From Gremmenia infestans (Eukaryota; Ascomycota; Leotiomycetes; Helotiales; Hamatocanthoscyphaceae): DNA of 64,000 nt. The notes under the pieces were generated by a model that saw nothing but the letters and a program-made list of their open reading frames with translations, was not told the origin of the DNA and did no database searches. Positions 11,892 through 25,400 of this stretch are shown one piece after another (position 1 is the stretch's first letter; the number at the start of each line of letters is the position of its first letter). The translations under genes and the position numbers were made by a program. Location of the stretch: the NCBI GenBank assembly GCA_032629725.1, contig JAFEVB010000037.1:800088-864087 (forward strand), written 5' to 3'.

Positions 11892-12845
11892 TCACCCACG
11901 CAACACACTCCTCACAGCCTCAGCCCACAAAAACCTCGCATACCAATAATGCAGCCACGGAATCCACTCAGCCCACGACTCCCGATTTACCAACGGATTG
12001 CACCGAAAACACTCCAGTTTTAATTCTACATACTCTTCTTCTCCTCCCTCTTTCCTCGCTTCATCGTCCCGTTCCTGACGCACAACTGCAAATCGATGAG
12101 CGCCTGCAAACCTACCACTGTCGGAGCCGAATCCGTAATCGGCGTAACTGTAGCCAGGTAATGATGGCGATAGGGATTGTGATGGGGATGGTGATGTTGG
12201 TGTTGGTGTTGGTGTTGGTGTTTTTGTGGCTGTGGCTGTGGGCTGTATGTGTGTAGAGACGAGCAAGAAATCGAACAGCATATCTCCTGTAGGCACCAGG
12301 CTGTATTTGGGGATATCGGAGCCCTTCCATATTATTTTCTTCGAAGGCTTGTCTTTAAACCCTATATATACCCAAAACACATCATCAGTCAGTTAGTTAC
12401 CATAATCACCAATTTCTCGTTCAAACCGCATCTAGGTAAAACAAAAACATCCCTCTCTCTCCCTCTCCCTCTCTCCATATCTCAAACCTCGTATCCCAAA
12501 AAGCAATAAAGAAACATAAGAGCATATATATATGCACACATACATACCCTGAAAATAAGCAGGCGCCACTCCCCCACAAACCCGCATCACCCACCCCTCA
12601 ATCCCAAACACCCAGCCACCGAAAACCCCCTTCGTGAGTAACGCCAAGATCGCCTCATCTCCCAGTCCCGCCACAGCTGCACCGGGAACGCGCACCGAGA
12701 CCGTGTCGCCTTTCGCGCGGTGCGCACGCGGGTTTATCACGTGGAATGTGGGGGATGTGAGGAGGGCGTGGGAGAAGGTGGAGGTGAATGACTGGGAGTG
12801 GAGGATTGAGAGGTATGAAGTATGGAGTCCTAGTTTGGTGGTCAT
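11892..12845 (-). CDS. DUF1990-like protein
   Basis: Exons are 12845-12548 and 12361-11892. The 186-bp intron has a GTATGT donor, doubled CTAAC branch sequence and TATATAG acceptor; joined in phase 1 it gives PAYFQGFKDKP and a 255-aa product. The core resembles the DUF1990 pattern: an aromatic-Gly segment (YADYGFGSD), then a Gly/His-Arg-Phe strand (GAHRFAVV), then a charged strand and an arginine-rich amphipathic end. Function of the family is unknown. A (TP)n stretch in the middle comes from a GTTGGT-type microsatellite at 12194-12240. The family call is tentative, the gene model is firm. Confidence 0.65.
12194..12240. repeat. Coding GTTGGT microsatellite
   Basis: Tandem GTTGGT-type units sit inside the second exon of the DUF1990-like gene and encode an alternating Thr-Pro run on the minus strand. 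Copy-number change here would alter linker length without shifting frame when whole units are gained or lost. Confidence 0.75.
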
Positions 12846-13174
12846 TTTTGGTGGTGGTTGTGGTGGTGTTTAGAGAGGGAGGGGGGTTGATATGTTTGGT
12901 GGTGGGGGTTGGGTTGTTTTGCGCTAGGGTGATTAGATTAGATTTTAAGAAGTGGAATATACGTAGAAAACTATGCATGGAATGTACGGGGGATGGGAGG
13001 ATCTTCAAGGGATATTATACTTGGAGATGTGATGTTAGTGTTTCGTAGACTACGCACGTACACGGACACGCTTCGGGTATTTGAGGAACGGGATGCCCGT
13101 AATATATCGGATTTGTCGAAAACCCGGCTTCAACGTATAGACGATAATGGCTGTGACATGATACTTGATTCTCC
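12846..13174. other. Short intergenic region
   Basis: This separates the start of the DUF1990-like gene from the 3' end of the MFS gene, both on the minus strand. It begins with a GT-rich tract at about 12830-12920. No gene is seen. Confidence 0.5.
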
Positions 13175-14875
13175 TTACAAAGTGTAAATAAAATCCGGCC
13201 TCATATCTCCCAACGCCTCCGACTCCTTGGCACTCAGCCCCTCCACCCAATGATCCCTCTTCCCCTCTCTCCTCTTCTTATTCTCCCTCACCAGCAACAA
13301 ATCAAGCAGAATACTGCCTCCGAGTAAAAACACAATCATATACCCTAGAATCGTAGCATGGCCCGAAACATACTTCGGTGGTTTCTGGAATATGTTACTG
13401 CTGACGATCCCGTTCAGATTTCCCCAGCCGATCACGAAACCGAGAACAACCCCGCGCTTATAACTTCCCTCGGCGTTGTTGCTGACCCAAGTTATGGTAT
13501 TGGCAATGCAGGGGTAAATACCCAGTGCACCTAGGAAGACTGCAGCGTATTTCACACCTACTTTCTGGCTTCCGAGCAACATAGAGAAACCTACTATGCC
13601 GATGAGAGAGACGCCGATGTTGCAAAGACCGCGTCTCTTTGTTCGATCGGCTACGTATCCGATGATGACCGTCAAGATAGCTGCCGCGGCATAGGGAGGA
13701 ACGCTAAGGAGTTGTGCTTTGACACTGCTATATCCAAGCTCGGAGATGATGCTAGGTAGGAAAAGAGAGAAGGCGTAAAGAGGCATATCGCAGCCCATGT
13801 AAATGATCATGCCAAGCCACATCTTGTAATCCTTAATCGCCATCCAAACATACTTCATCTTAAACTCCTCATGTTCAGCCGAAGACTGCTGGTCCATCTT
13901 CAATCTGCGGACGACACGCGCGCGGTCTTGTTCCGAGAGAAATGTCGCAAGATCAGGGAAGTCATGCACGAACCAAACAGAAGCGATGCCGAAGAGAACC
14001 GTTACGATACCTTCGAGAATGAAAATCCACGCCCACCCAGGGCGTCCGCCTAGACCATCCATGTTGATGATTGCGGCTGCAAGGAGACCACCGAAGGATC
14101 CAGATACAGCGGCGGCGGAGAAGAAGATGGCGGCGCGAATACCGAATTCAGAACGTTTATACCAGCAGCTGAGGTAATAGTTGATTCCGGGGAATAGACC
14201 AGCTTCTGCGAGACCGAGGAACCACTATGGGGGGACTCAAGTCAGGATTTGTAGAGAAAGATACGGATGAGGTTATATACGCGAGCTGCCATTAATCCAG
14301 ACCAATTTGTGACAAATCCCATGAAAGTCATACAAAGACCCCAAATAACCCTTTTGATATATTAGCCATGCTCTAAGAGTGTGGTTTGTAGCACATACAT
14401 GATGAGGGGGATGAATATCGAGGGCCGAAACCTCTTTAACGCAATGTTGGTGAGGGGTTCAAAGACGGCATAAGAGACAAAGAAAATCGAAAGCGCTGCA
14501 TTGTATTTCCCGGTTGACATGTGGTGAAGATCCGCCTGTAAATGGTCGATCTTCGCATTTCCAATATTCGTCCGGTCAAGAAAGGCAAGAAGATAAAGGA
14601 TACAGAGCCATGGAATAAGCGTCAGGTCAAGCTTCCACAAGAGCTTGCGATCCTGAGATTGTTCATTAGCAAGCTGTCAAGAAAGATGGAAAGCTTGGGA
14701 AGCCTACAACTTCTGCTTTCTCTTCTGCGGTAAGGTTCACATCTGGATCCGGAGGCAAGCCTGCAAGATGTGGTGGTTGCGATTCTAGATGTCCAGCCTC
14801 GAGTGCCTTTTCATCGCTGATTCTATCGCTGCCATCTTTGACGTGAGCGGGAGGGTTATGAACGGGAGTCGTCAT
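13175..14875 (-). CDS. MFS transporter of the anion:cation symporter (allantoate/nicotinate permease-like) family
   Basis: A plasma-membrane permease with about 12 transmembrane helices, 513 aa. Exons are 14875-14708, 14652-14399, 14350-14281 and 14224-13175, with introns of 55, 48 and 56 bp that all join in frame. Helix 1 and its loop show LAFLDRTNIGNAK, the hallmark of the Dal5/Tna1 group. Further signatures are GLAEAGLFPGINYYLS and RPGWAWIFILEG, with a long central cytosolic loop and an Asn-rich helix (GIYPCIANTITWVSNN). Relatives carry nicotinate, allantoate, pantothenate or small peptides; substrate cannot be read from sequence. Confidence 0.9.
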
Positions 14876-15967
14876 TGTGCTGTGTTTAAGGGTCGCGCGG
14901 ATTAAGAGTAAGAGGTAAAAGTGACGGTAGAAAGTAGCCAGGTGAAGCTCTGAATAAGAAGGTATTCACACTTCTCAGGTCCGTCATGTGTTACGCCACG
15001 TAATAGATGGGTTCGCTTAATGCTTCACATGTATAGACAGAGGCAGAACAAGCAGAAAAGAGAGAAATGTTACACGGGAATGAAGTTCATATAGAGAAAG
15101 AGATCCCACTTACCTACGACAGCAGCGTCCACCGCCTTTGTTCAGGACTGGGGTAAGGAGGCCGGCTTCGCCCTATTTGGCAACTATCGGCGCATCGTGA
15201 AGACAATGCTGCCTTTATACTGGCTCACCCCAGGTGATCGGCATAAATGGCGTCGGGGAAAGGTTAACCCCGCACATGAATATATACCTACCTCTACCTA
15301 AGGTCGGTATAGATCTCAAGTTTACAAACAATGCCGAATTGGGTATATTTACACGAACTATGTAAATGCACGTGAGTGAAGGGCAGCATCTGATAAAGAA
15401 ACCAATTGAGAGCGAAATCGAGTCTTTGTTTGAAAGTGTTGTTGTTCCACGAGTAGCATCCATACATCCGGGGTTGAACATGAGATGAGGTCTGTTGGTT
15501 GGGGAAGCCTGGGGTTCTTGGCCTCGGCTTCGGGAGTTTAAGAAACGCCGTAGTACAGAAATTCTGGATCATATGACATGAATCGCCTAAGTGCTTCTAT
15601 CCATCCGTGTTGGATCCCTTTATATGAGAAAGTTAGTGGTATCAAATGCTTTGCTCCTCTCATCCAATCGAAAACTGCAATATAAGGCAAGTAACTCTGA
15701 GACATCACGTGCTGTCCCAGGTGTGTTTTGAGCAATATCACAACTTCCCCAATAAAAACACCCGCAAACCTCACCATTTCTGCAGGTCAGAAACTCGGCC
15801 TCTCAGGTCTCAATCCGAGATTTAGTAGCAAGAAGCTTACAATATCGCGCCTGACTCATATCTACGTTTTAAATCTTCTCATATTGCTAATGTTTTACCT
15901 TAGAAACTCACCCTTGTGACGTTTGCCCATCCCCTGTCTTCGTCAAGCACCAAGACTCTTCACCACC
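14876..15967. other. Intergenic divergent region, 1.1 kb
   Basis: This lies between the MFS gene (minus) and the monooxygenase gene (plus) and should hold both promoters. Short frames on the minus strand (15215-15777) show no domain and are not called. Confidence 0.5.
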
Positions 15968-18339
15968 ATGGCAAAAACAGTATGCATCGTTGGTAAGCAC
16001 AGTCCTCAATATTCAAAGCCCATAACTAACATTCCAAGGCGCTGGTCCCTCTGGCCTCGTAGCTGCCAAAACTCTCACACACGCCCACCCCCGCGGGACA
16101 TTCCACGTGACCGTCTTCGAAGCATTACCCCGAATAGGCGGACTATGGCCGATCTCCCCTTCAGACTCTTCTGGAATGGTGAACCCAGACATGTGCACGA
16201 ACCAGAGTAAGCATACTGTCAGTTTCAGCGATTTAGCGTGGGATGAAGAAGTGCCTGCTTTTCCAAAGGCGTGGCAGGTGGGGAGGTATCTGGAGAGGTA
16301 TGTGGAGGTATATGGGGGATATGAGATTCGAAGGGGTTGCAAGGTTGTGCGGGCAGAGTTAATGGGTAAGAAGTGGGTTGTGAGGACTCGCGAGGGGACG
16401 GTGGAAGAGACGAGTGAGTTTGATCACCTGATTGTTGGGACTGGGTTTTTTGGAAAACCCAAGGTACCGCAGATACTTGAGGGTTTCAAAGCTCCCGTAG
16501 TGCATAGTTCTCAAGTGAGAGATGTCAAAGACCTTCTTACCAATGGTGGTAAAGCTCCCACGGTTACCGGTAGAAACATTGTGGTCGTTGGTGGACAGAT
16601 GTCTGGTGTTGAGATTGCCGCGGCAGTTGCTCTTCAATTGTCTTCCGCTGAAGATACACCGGGAGAGACCAGTCTTTCCAATGCCTCAGAGTACTACATT
16701 ACTCATATTGTCCAAAATCCAGTCTGGGTGATGACTTTATTCTTCCCCAAGGATCCTGTTTTGGACATAGCTGGTTTAGATGGTCAGCAGAAGAAGGTAT
16801 AGTCACTTCCCAATTTTCCTTCCTCTCAAAACTTCAACCGTACTTACATTTTCCGACAGCAATCAAACAATTCACCATCTTTTCTACCAGTAGATCTGGT
16901 CTCATACAACTTAGGATGGCGACCAGAGGGACCAGTACAAAACAATTCCGGCTGCATATCACCAGAAGCAGCAAATATGACTCACAACTTTATGAACAGC
17001 TACCTTGGCACTGATCAAAGCGAATTTGGGTCTTCTTACCTAGCCATTCAAGGGGATACTCGATCAAAACCACCCTTTGTGACAGTCAGCGATGGCTATC
17101 ACGAATTTGTACGGTCACAAAAGATTAAGATCGTGAAGGGAAAAGTCACAAGCAATGAAGCGGATGCCCTTCAAATAAAAGATGGATCCACCTCATATCT
17201 CACGCAAGATGTCGCGGCGGTCATCCTCGCAACCGGCTTCGATGCCACTCCATCTCTCGACTTCCTACCCCCAGAAATGCTCTCAGCACTAGAATTCGAC
17301 CCAACAAGCGATGCATTCCCCCTTGCCCTAAATATCCATTCAACAGTCAACGCTGCAATCCCATCCCTCGGCTTCGTCGGCTTCTACCGCAGTCCATACT
17401 GGGGCGTCATGGAAATGCAAGCCCGCTACCTAGGCAAGCTCTGGAGCGGGGATGCCAAAGCAGCGTCTGCACTCACCGAAGACACGACGCTTGAAAAGAT
17501 GCTGAAGCTAAGAACTGAACCTCGAAGAGCGCAGTTCCCGATGGGAGATTATGCATTTCTAATGGAATCATTCAGCAGTATCATGGACATTAAGCGGACC
17601 GAACCTGGCGACTCCATAGGCCGCACAGGATTAGTTATCCCTTCTCGCTACCTTCCCGACTCAGCCTCCGCAACAGAACGCAAGGAAGCTGCATCTTCAC
17701 TTTCAATCATTGATGATACCATAACCGCGTCCGCGAAAACGGGGAAATATGTTGCCCGCGCAGCTTTTCGAGCCATGCAAGGAGACTGGACCCTCCAACG
17801 CACGATCACAAGTCGTATCGCTACCTATCCCTCCGGCACACTCTCCGGAACCGCGTCTTTCAAGCCTAGGTTTCCGACCGACCCTGCTTTTGACGCGGAG
17901 TATCTGTATATTGAGAATGGGGAGTTCAGCGCAACGAATGGATTGAAGTTTGGGGCGAAACGAAGGTATTTATTCTCACCCTCCCTTGATCTTTCTGCTT
18001 TCTTTATATAGCAATGCTGCTTGCTGACGCGGAAACCAATATGATAGTTATGTACACCGCTACACATCATCCACCGACACCCTATCCGTCTGGTTCACAA
18101 AACCCGACCACAAGACCGTCGACTACCTTTTCCACGCCCTCGAAATCATCCCACCAGTCTCAGAATCCGATCCCTCTGAACCATGGCGCGCCAAAAGCAG
18201 CCACTTGTGTATTGAGGATTTGTATGATGTGGCATATGAGTTTAGGTTTAAGGGCGTGGGGCTCGAGGAGTGGAGTTTGGAGTATAGTGTGAAGGGCCCG
18301 CAGAAGGATTATACTATTCGAAGTGTTTATAGACGATGA
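15968..18339 (+). CDS. Flavin-dependent monooxygenase fused to a C-terminal DUF6314-like domain
   Basis: Exons are 15968-15992, 16039-16796, 16860-17965 and 18048-18339; introns of 46, 63 and 82 bp join in frame to give 726 aa. The first intron splits the FAD-binding Rossmann motif, rebuilt as CIVGAGPSGL. An NADP-binding GGQMSGVE motif follows near residue 210, so residues 1 to about 560 form a class B FMO-like enzyme. The last 165 residues start at GDWTLQRTI, include LYIENGEF and YVHRYTSSTDTLSVWF, and match my recollection of DUF6314, a small beta-barrel of unknown role. Such enzymes oxygenate N- or S-containing metabolites. The upstream MFS gene is divergent and might share regulation. Confidence 0.85.
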
Positions 18340-19533
18340 TGGTAGATCAATAATCTGGTCATGGGAGAAATGATATTTTTCTCTTCAGAAAACGTGGAGC
18401 AAGTCGAGCGGGACATTGAACCTTTGATAATAAGTGCTGCTTTTTATGTTTAGCGTAAGTGAGAAGATATAATACCCGAAAACAGAACGGCTATAGAACT
18501 ACTCCACGGTAATCCTTTACCTACCATGAAACATTATCAACAAGCGATATAATATCAGAAATGACTAAAGCCTAATTCGGGTAAAGCCAATACCTTATAC
18601 CCGCAAGTACATTCTCCACTTTTCTGCTTCGTGTAACAACCACATTCCTGAATCTTTTAAGATGATGTTGAAATTTTGAAAAAGAAAACTTTACGCATAT
18701 GATTATTTATAAATGTTCGTAATGGTAGGTGATTTAATGTAATTTGTGTACAGATTATGATTTGTTGATATAAAGTTATACTAAAAAAAGATGGCGCCCC
18801 TAAGTGAAACATAGCTTGCCGCTAAATCAAAAGAACCCCACAGAGGCTGGCTCCGCTGAACCGTTCCGCTCTCTAGACTCTGAACAGGCTTTTGAGCTGT
18901 CATGTGGCGGAGGAAGGTTTGACATTAAGTTTAATTTATGATTAATTATAATGGAAAATACTAATGAGCTATATGGTAAATTTAGATATACGGTAAAATG
19001 TAAGATTTACTAATATGCAGGATTGAGTCGGTTCAGCCAACGTTAACTTTTGCAGGGATGGCATGGTTGGGGTTGGCTCGAGCATCAAGGATCACCACGT
19101 GCACAGTCCACCCTCATCTTCCTTCCAAGTTTCCAAGCCAGACACGAAATACCGAGTAGATCTTCTCTTCGACGTTGACGTCCCCTTCTTCCATACATCA
19201 ATAACCTCACACTCGTTTGTTTGTCCCTCGTTTCTACCGCTTCTATCAACAACATTCATGTAATCACGCGTTCAAGAACGAATGAGATTACCCCAGGACC
19301 TTGCAGCCAACTTGCATCAGGAGACCTTACGAACACGACCAGTATTGATGAATCGGCCAAAGAAGGACAGGATCCAATTCAATCGATGATCAATACACTC
19401 GGCGATTAAATACGCGAGGGAGTTGGTTGAAAAAGCGATATTTCGACGACGAGACTCGAGAATACATTGAAGAGACCCAATCCAGTGCAAACAACACCGC
19501 GGGATCGCTCTCCGAATAAACAAACTTACGACC
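18340..19533. other. Intergenic region, 1.2 kb, AT-rich in the middle
   Basis: AT-rich from about 18640 to 19030, then a pyrimidine-containing leader in front of the next gene. No gene or clear repeat is seen. Confidence 0.5.
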
Positions 19534-20417
19534 ATGCATTCCTCAATTTACCTCCCCATCTGCATCCTCCCTCTCCTCTTCTCCTTCGCCGGCGCCCAAA
19601 CTGCCGATGGCGCTATCGTCCCCTTTTCCACCCTCCCCACCTGCGCTACAGAATGCGGTCCTCTTTACGACGTCCAAGGCGCCTGCGCCCCTCCCGCCCA
19701 GACGTCCGTCAACCAGAATTGTTTCTGCACCGATACGCGCCTCACGCCCTTCCTCCAAGGCACAAGCAATGTAGCCAGCGTATGCGGTGCCGCGAGTTGT
19801 TCATCGGCCAGCGATTTGCAGGCCCTCCAGACCTGGTATGAAGGGTATTGTAAGAGTGCAAGCGCAACAACATCTACAACAGCGGGAGGAACTGCGACGA
19901 CAACAGGTACCGCGGGGTCAAGTACGAAAACGAGTACGAGTTCAGGAAGTTCTGGAAGTACGAGTAAGAGTACTACTAGCAATCCGAGTTGGTACGTTCT
20001 TCTTCCATCTTCTCAGTGTTGAAAATTGAGTCAAAGGCATAAGCTAACGATGTATGAAATAGGTTATCATCCCATGTAAAATGGGTAGTCATGCTCATCA
20101 TCCTCGCCATCGCCATACCCGCCATCTGGGTAGCAGCTATATTCCTTCGTCGCCGCTACATCCGCAAAAGGGATCGCGAAATCGAGATGCGTTCCCCTGT
20201 GGCCATCGGGCCCCATCAAGTACAAGCGATGAGTGGAGGATACAGTTATGGAGACGGTGTTGTGGATCAAAATGGAAAGAGAAGTGGTGTTGGTGGAAGG
20301 GGGCCTAGCAATGGGAGTGGGGGGCATAGTAAAGATATGAGCGCGAGCGCGGTGGTTGCAACGCCTGCGAACGGGACGAGGGAGAAGAAGGGCTGGTTGC
20401 AGAAGGCGAGGAGATGA
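19534..20417 (+). CDS. Secreted-side Cys-rich single-pass membrane protein
   Basis: Exons are 19534-19991 and 20063-20417 (71-bp intron, GTACGT...AATAG), giving 270 aa. Residues 1-21 form a signal peptide ending in FAGA-QT. Residues about 35-108 hold eight cysteines in a pattern like, but not convincingly equal to, CFEM domains (TCATECGPLYD ... NCFCTD ... VCGAASC ... YC). A Ser/Thr-rich stalk (about 110-152) follows, then one transmembrane helix (VVMLIILAIAIPAIWVAAIF) and a basic cytosolic tail. The layout resembles fungal wall-stress sensors or heme/iron surface proteins. No function is claimed. Confidence 0.8.
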
Positions 20418-22443
20418 CAGCCCGATTGCTGGCTGCTTGGTCTTAGAAACACGCTCCTTCGAGTCTGGATGCTGTAGCATATGCCTGAACTGAAGGCGTA
20501 ATGGATGGTTGGCGTTTGAGTGAGGGACAGCTTGCCTGGTTATGGCTTAAGCGACTTATGATTGCTGAGTAGATAATTAATTGGTCCTATGGACATGATA
20601 TTTCTTCTATTGCTACATCATTGTCTAGAGGGGAATGTGAAGACTTGCGAGCGAAGACCAATAAAACCCACCAAGTGGTGTATACTTTTCTTGGCTCCGA
20701 TTGGGTTGCATTTGCTTTTCTTTTACTCGAGAGCTTCAATGTGCTGCTAGGATGAGAAAGATTGACAGCAGTAATTTGGCCATGGCTAGCATCGCCAGGT
20801 ATGAGTCGTTGGGAATTTCTCTTGTCTTGATACCACCTCCCACAACGAGTTTCGACCCTTGCGCGCCTATACGAAAATAGGAACGGAAACTTTACCATGG
20901 GGGCTTTACTGAAGCACCAGGACCCTCCTAACTGAATGGATGACCCTGCTGGTATGAGCGCGGAGCAAAGCACGCCGACTTCACTAATGCTCAGAGTTCT
21001 TGGCATTTGTAGTTCCAAGCCCGCGCGGTGAGCAGACTTGAAGCAAGCTGCCATCTTGATAACTTTTATGGATCTGCACGCTTGCAAGCACTATAACCCC
21101 TTTTCGGATGTAGGAGATGGTCTTCATCATGCTCGGAGACATATCCTCTTACTCCTATACAAGCAGTGTGAGGAAAAGACGAGGAGATGCCGCATTACAC
21201 TCCGGCATGCCTCAATCTGTCACAATAATTGAACGACCTCAAATACGCATCCTTTTCCGTTACCTTGTTTTCACCTTGGATTTTGAATGTCTCATGATGC
21301 GTGGAACATTTTGATACTATCCATTGGCAATGTCGGAGGGTTGATTCACCTATAGGTTGCTTGGAGATTTCTTGGTATGTTCAAGTCCTTTTGAATTCAC
21401 TCGATGGTCTGTATCAGTGGATGTCTCTTTGGATTTATCCTCTCTTCTCTATAAGAAGCCCTTCTCTTTTTCTCCGTCAGAACTGCAACAACGGCGACCA
21501 CCACCATCTCGAACCACAACCCCATTCCTAGTTTCTTAATCGTTTCTTGGTACAAGTCACCTTCCAACCACAACCATCTGGAATCTCAGCCACACCACCA
21601 GACCCTCGACGTTCTCTGGTTACTTTCAAGCAGCTCATTTTCTCGGGTGCCTATCTCAAAGAATACTCTCGTATCCATTCTCTCCCCAGACGACCCACTT
21701 CTAGCTTCTGCAAACCCCCGCTCTCTTTGCCCTGAGTAAACTCCCCACTTACAACTACAACCACATGTCATGACTTGATTCTCACAATAAACTCTTCACC
21801 TTTTCTTGCTACCCTCGTGTCCTTTACTTGCCAAGCTCGACTACAGTGAATATCTCTTTGGACCCACAATCGTCTCTGGGCCCACTTTCTCTTCTACAAA
21901 AGATTCCTCTTTCTCCCCCGAGCAACCTTTCACAACCACATCACTCACTTGTTTTACTCCATAGTCGAACTTTGCAGCCAACTCTGCATTTCACCAACTC
22001 ATCTGTCGATAGTCTTTCATCATAAGCCTTACAAAATATGACACTATACCTTCAAGTCGTTTGCCGTTCCATTCAGAACGTCCTTACTTAACGATCAGGC
22101 TTACCTTCCTTTCCGTCTTTGCAGCACCCCACTTGGTGTTCATTTTCAAGGACAACCAACTTCACCACACTCTGCCTTCATTTTTTATTCACTCGACGCT
22201 TGCTCGTTTTCTGCTTCGGGATCGTCAACCTGCCTCTTTACTATCTTTTAATCTACACTTGCTCGTTGAGAATAATCTCCACCGGTCCTATTTTCTCTAC
22301 TCAACGCTCATTCCTTTTTCATCTTTAAACACATCCACCTGTCTTCGATTGCTCATTTCAATCAATACTCGGTCTTTCTTCGCCTTCAGAAACATCAGTA
22401 GTATTATCAACATTCTCAACCTCAATCGTATCGCACCACGGAA
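20418..22443. other. Intergenic region with a long pyrimidine-rich leader
   Basis: From about 21400 to 22443 the plus strand is strongly C/T-rich (runs of CTTTTTCTCC, TTCACC and similar), as in long 5' leaders of highly expressed fungal genes. Several short upstream frames starting with ATG or near-cognate codons lie in it. The 20418-21400 part shows nothing I can identify. Confidence 0.5.
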
Positions 22444-25400
22444 ATGGCTACACTATTGCCAGACCTAGCCTCCAACCCAATTACTCTCAACCCAAACCGG
22501 GAATCTTCCGACGCCGGAGTTCAAACGTCTGGGATTCCGATGGAGCAGGTAGCTAGGCGCGCACGCTCAAGTATTGCCCGTTCGTCTTCACCAACCACAT
22601 CGGATTCTGTCTCTTTCGCCGACCTCGATATATCTGCTCCCAGTTCTGGCACAATGGTGCCCAAGTCTGACTTCACTTCCGCGTCGAACCAGACGGCCCC
22701 GCTTGGTACTCCAGTCAACTTCGAGCAGGAGATGATTGCAGCCGCCGAGAAGATGAAGGAGGCCGAGGAGAAATACGAGCGTTACAAAAGTAATTCGGAG
22801 AACAAGCTCAGCGAAACTCGGATGAAGCGAGACGTAGACAGGACCGCAGCTGAGCTCAGGCGTGTGGAGGACAGAATTGCCATTGAACAGAAGCACGAGG
22901 GATATATGGCCAAGTCACAAGAAAAACATGAACGCTACATGGCTGAATCCAACAAGAAATTCGAGCAGTACAAGACTGCATCAGAGCAGAAGTTCTTGGC
23001 CTATAAGATGGAAACCGATGAAATCATCGTTCAACATCGAATCCGCATTGCTGTTCTCGAGAACGATATTAACTCCAAGAAGGAGGAGGCTGAGCAAGCT
23101 AAGATTGCACTGTTACTTGTTGTCCAAACTCTCGGCAGAAATGGACTTACTGCCACAGTCGCCACCCCAACCTCAATCAAAGCAACTGATGCACGTGGTG
23201 GAGGACAGCGTATTGGGGAACTCAAGGAGGAGATTGATGGCCTCAGAAAGGAAACTCGCGGCTTGAGAGCCAGTATTCGCCGCCGCGAGTGGGATGAACC
23301 TCAGTCCCGCCAAGTTCACGCTGGTGTTGGAGATTCATCCCCGGACGTGAAGTCCATCGAGGCCCGACGCGTGAAGGTCGAGGATTGGCAAACCACTGGT
23401 GTCAAGATAAATGACAACATGAAGGCCGAGATCGTTAGTGGAAGCTCGAAGCGATTTGCAACTCCTTTCGGCTCCGATCCGCCAAGATACCAATCTGAAA
23501 TAGAGATCCTACCAAATGGAGAGCTCAGAAGCCCAGATCACAGCTTTAGTTCTGGCTCAGCTACGATTGCCAAAATTCCCATACTTGCCCGAAACCACTC
23601 CGCCGGTATCGCTAACGTTGGTATGATTCTCAATCTAGAGGACGTCCTTGGTGGCGAGTTTGATGAGGTCGTCACTCCACCAAGGCGGTGTACTTCCAGA
23701 ATGCAATCCCTTAGTTATGGCCAGGACATTAAGGAAAAGGAGAAGACTTTTGAGGAACAGATGCTGGAGCACGAACTAGCCATGCAAAAGTTTCAAAGTG
23801 CCCCCAAGCCCGGCGTCTTGAAGATTGGCACTGATATACTTTGCGGGGCTCGTGGACAGGCTTATGTTGCCAAAGAGGGAGGCGGTTATGATTCCAGGCA
23901 ATACGACTATGGCATTCCACGGAACTATCATAACATGGGTCGGTATCAGGGTCACGACTATCACGAGCCTCGCGGATTTATGCCAAAGGGCCGAGAGTCC
24001 AGGGGCTTCATGGATAAGGGGGCGCGCGTCAATTTGTCTGTCGAGCATGAAATGCTTTTGAAGCGTGGTTTCGATCCTAATTTATGGAACTCTATTGAGG
24101 AGCGTAATACTGCGGTGGACAACTGGCGCCGATCAGCAGATCAGAGAGAACAGCATTTCCCTGAATTCTTCAAGCACAACATCGTCTATGTCCCATCTGA
24201 AGATGACAACAATGTCCTCCGTACTGTTCATATCGGCAACCTTCCTACCGATATTGAACTCAGAGAGGTTCTCGCCAAAGTCCGCGGTGGCCAAGTCATC
24301 CATGGTGTCTTGTTGAACACTTTTAAGCAGACTGGTGCCATGTCCGCCCTGGTTACGTTTGTCAAGGAGAGCGCAGCAGATGATTACATCACCTACACCG
24401 GCATCTATCCCCTTACATTCGGCGACGATGATGAAAAGACTGCTGCATCTGTCACACTCATCACCACGCCAACCTACCCTATGAGCGCAGCTCTCATCAA
24501 CAAGCTCAATAACCACGGCAGCACCCGTTGTCTCCAACTGCCAAACTTCCCAACGGACTTTTCCCTGACCAGACTCGAGCGTAATATTGGTGGTGATAAC
24601 AAATACCGCACCGAGAGCCTTATTGAAATGTATTTCACCACCGACAAAACCCTCCACCTCGAATTCGCAAGCATCAACGCTGCGGGAAGTGCGTTCGCTA
24701 TCCTTACCCGATGGCAGACCTACCAAGGCTTGGAAGTGCATTATGCACCCGATCCGTGCTCTGGTCCGGTCGAAGAGCTACAGCTGGAAACTAAGCCCCG
24801 CATGCCACTTTTCCCAAAGTATGGTTTTGCTGACGGTAGCCTGGCCACGAGAGATGCGTATTCTGACAAGATTTACGATGTGGAAATAAAGGCAGTCGAT
24901 ACAATCCCCCGCAAACATCTCGCTGCTCTCGACAACCAGAAAGTGGACCTCCCCGACTTCAGCGGCAAGAACCTGATGGCCACTCCGTGGGCGGATGACA
25001 CTGGTTTTGAAGATGAGCCTTTGGCCGTCAAGTCCTTTTCAGTTTCCTCTTCAACTGGTCTTGCTCACGCAGATGGGCCAATCATCATGCAAGATCCCAC
25101 GCAGGTGGCTAACGCCTTGAAAATTCATGGTATCAACTCGAAGATGGGCGGACATGATAACACGTGGATAGCGCGGAATGGTCTTCTCCAACCCCCGGTT
25201 GGACTCGAGGGATCGCACTACGCTGGTCGTGAGTCTCGCTCCACCATCGCCACTGGAAAGACTCATGTACGATTTTCCAGCACAGAGGACCAGGCTATGC
25301 CGGTAGATGTCATCAAGAGTGGTGGCACCCAGAGCTCCTCAGAGGACGAGGATTGTATGGCAGAGGGACAGGTCGAGAAGACAGAGCTGGGTTTGGGTGA

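Noticed and set aside
12655..13008. Thr/Pro/Asn-rich minus-strand frame overlapping the DUF1990-like exon
   Set aside because: It is a shifted reading of the exon and of a GT-rich tract.
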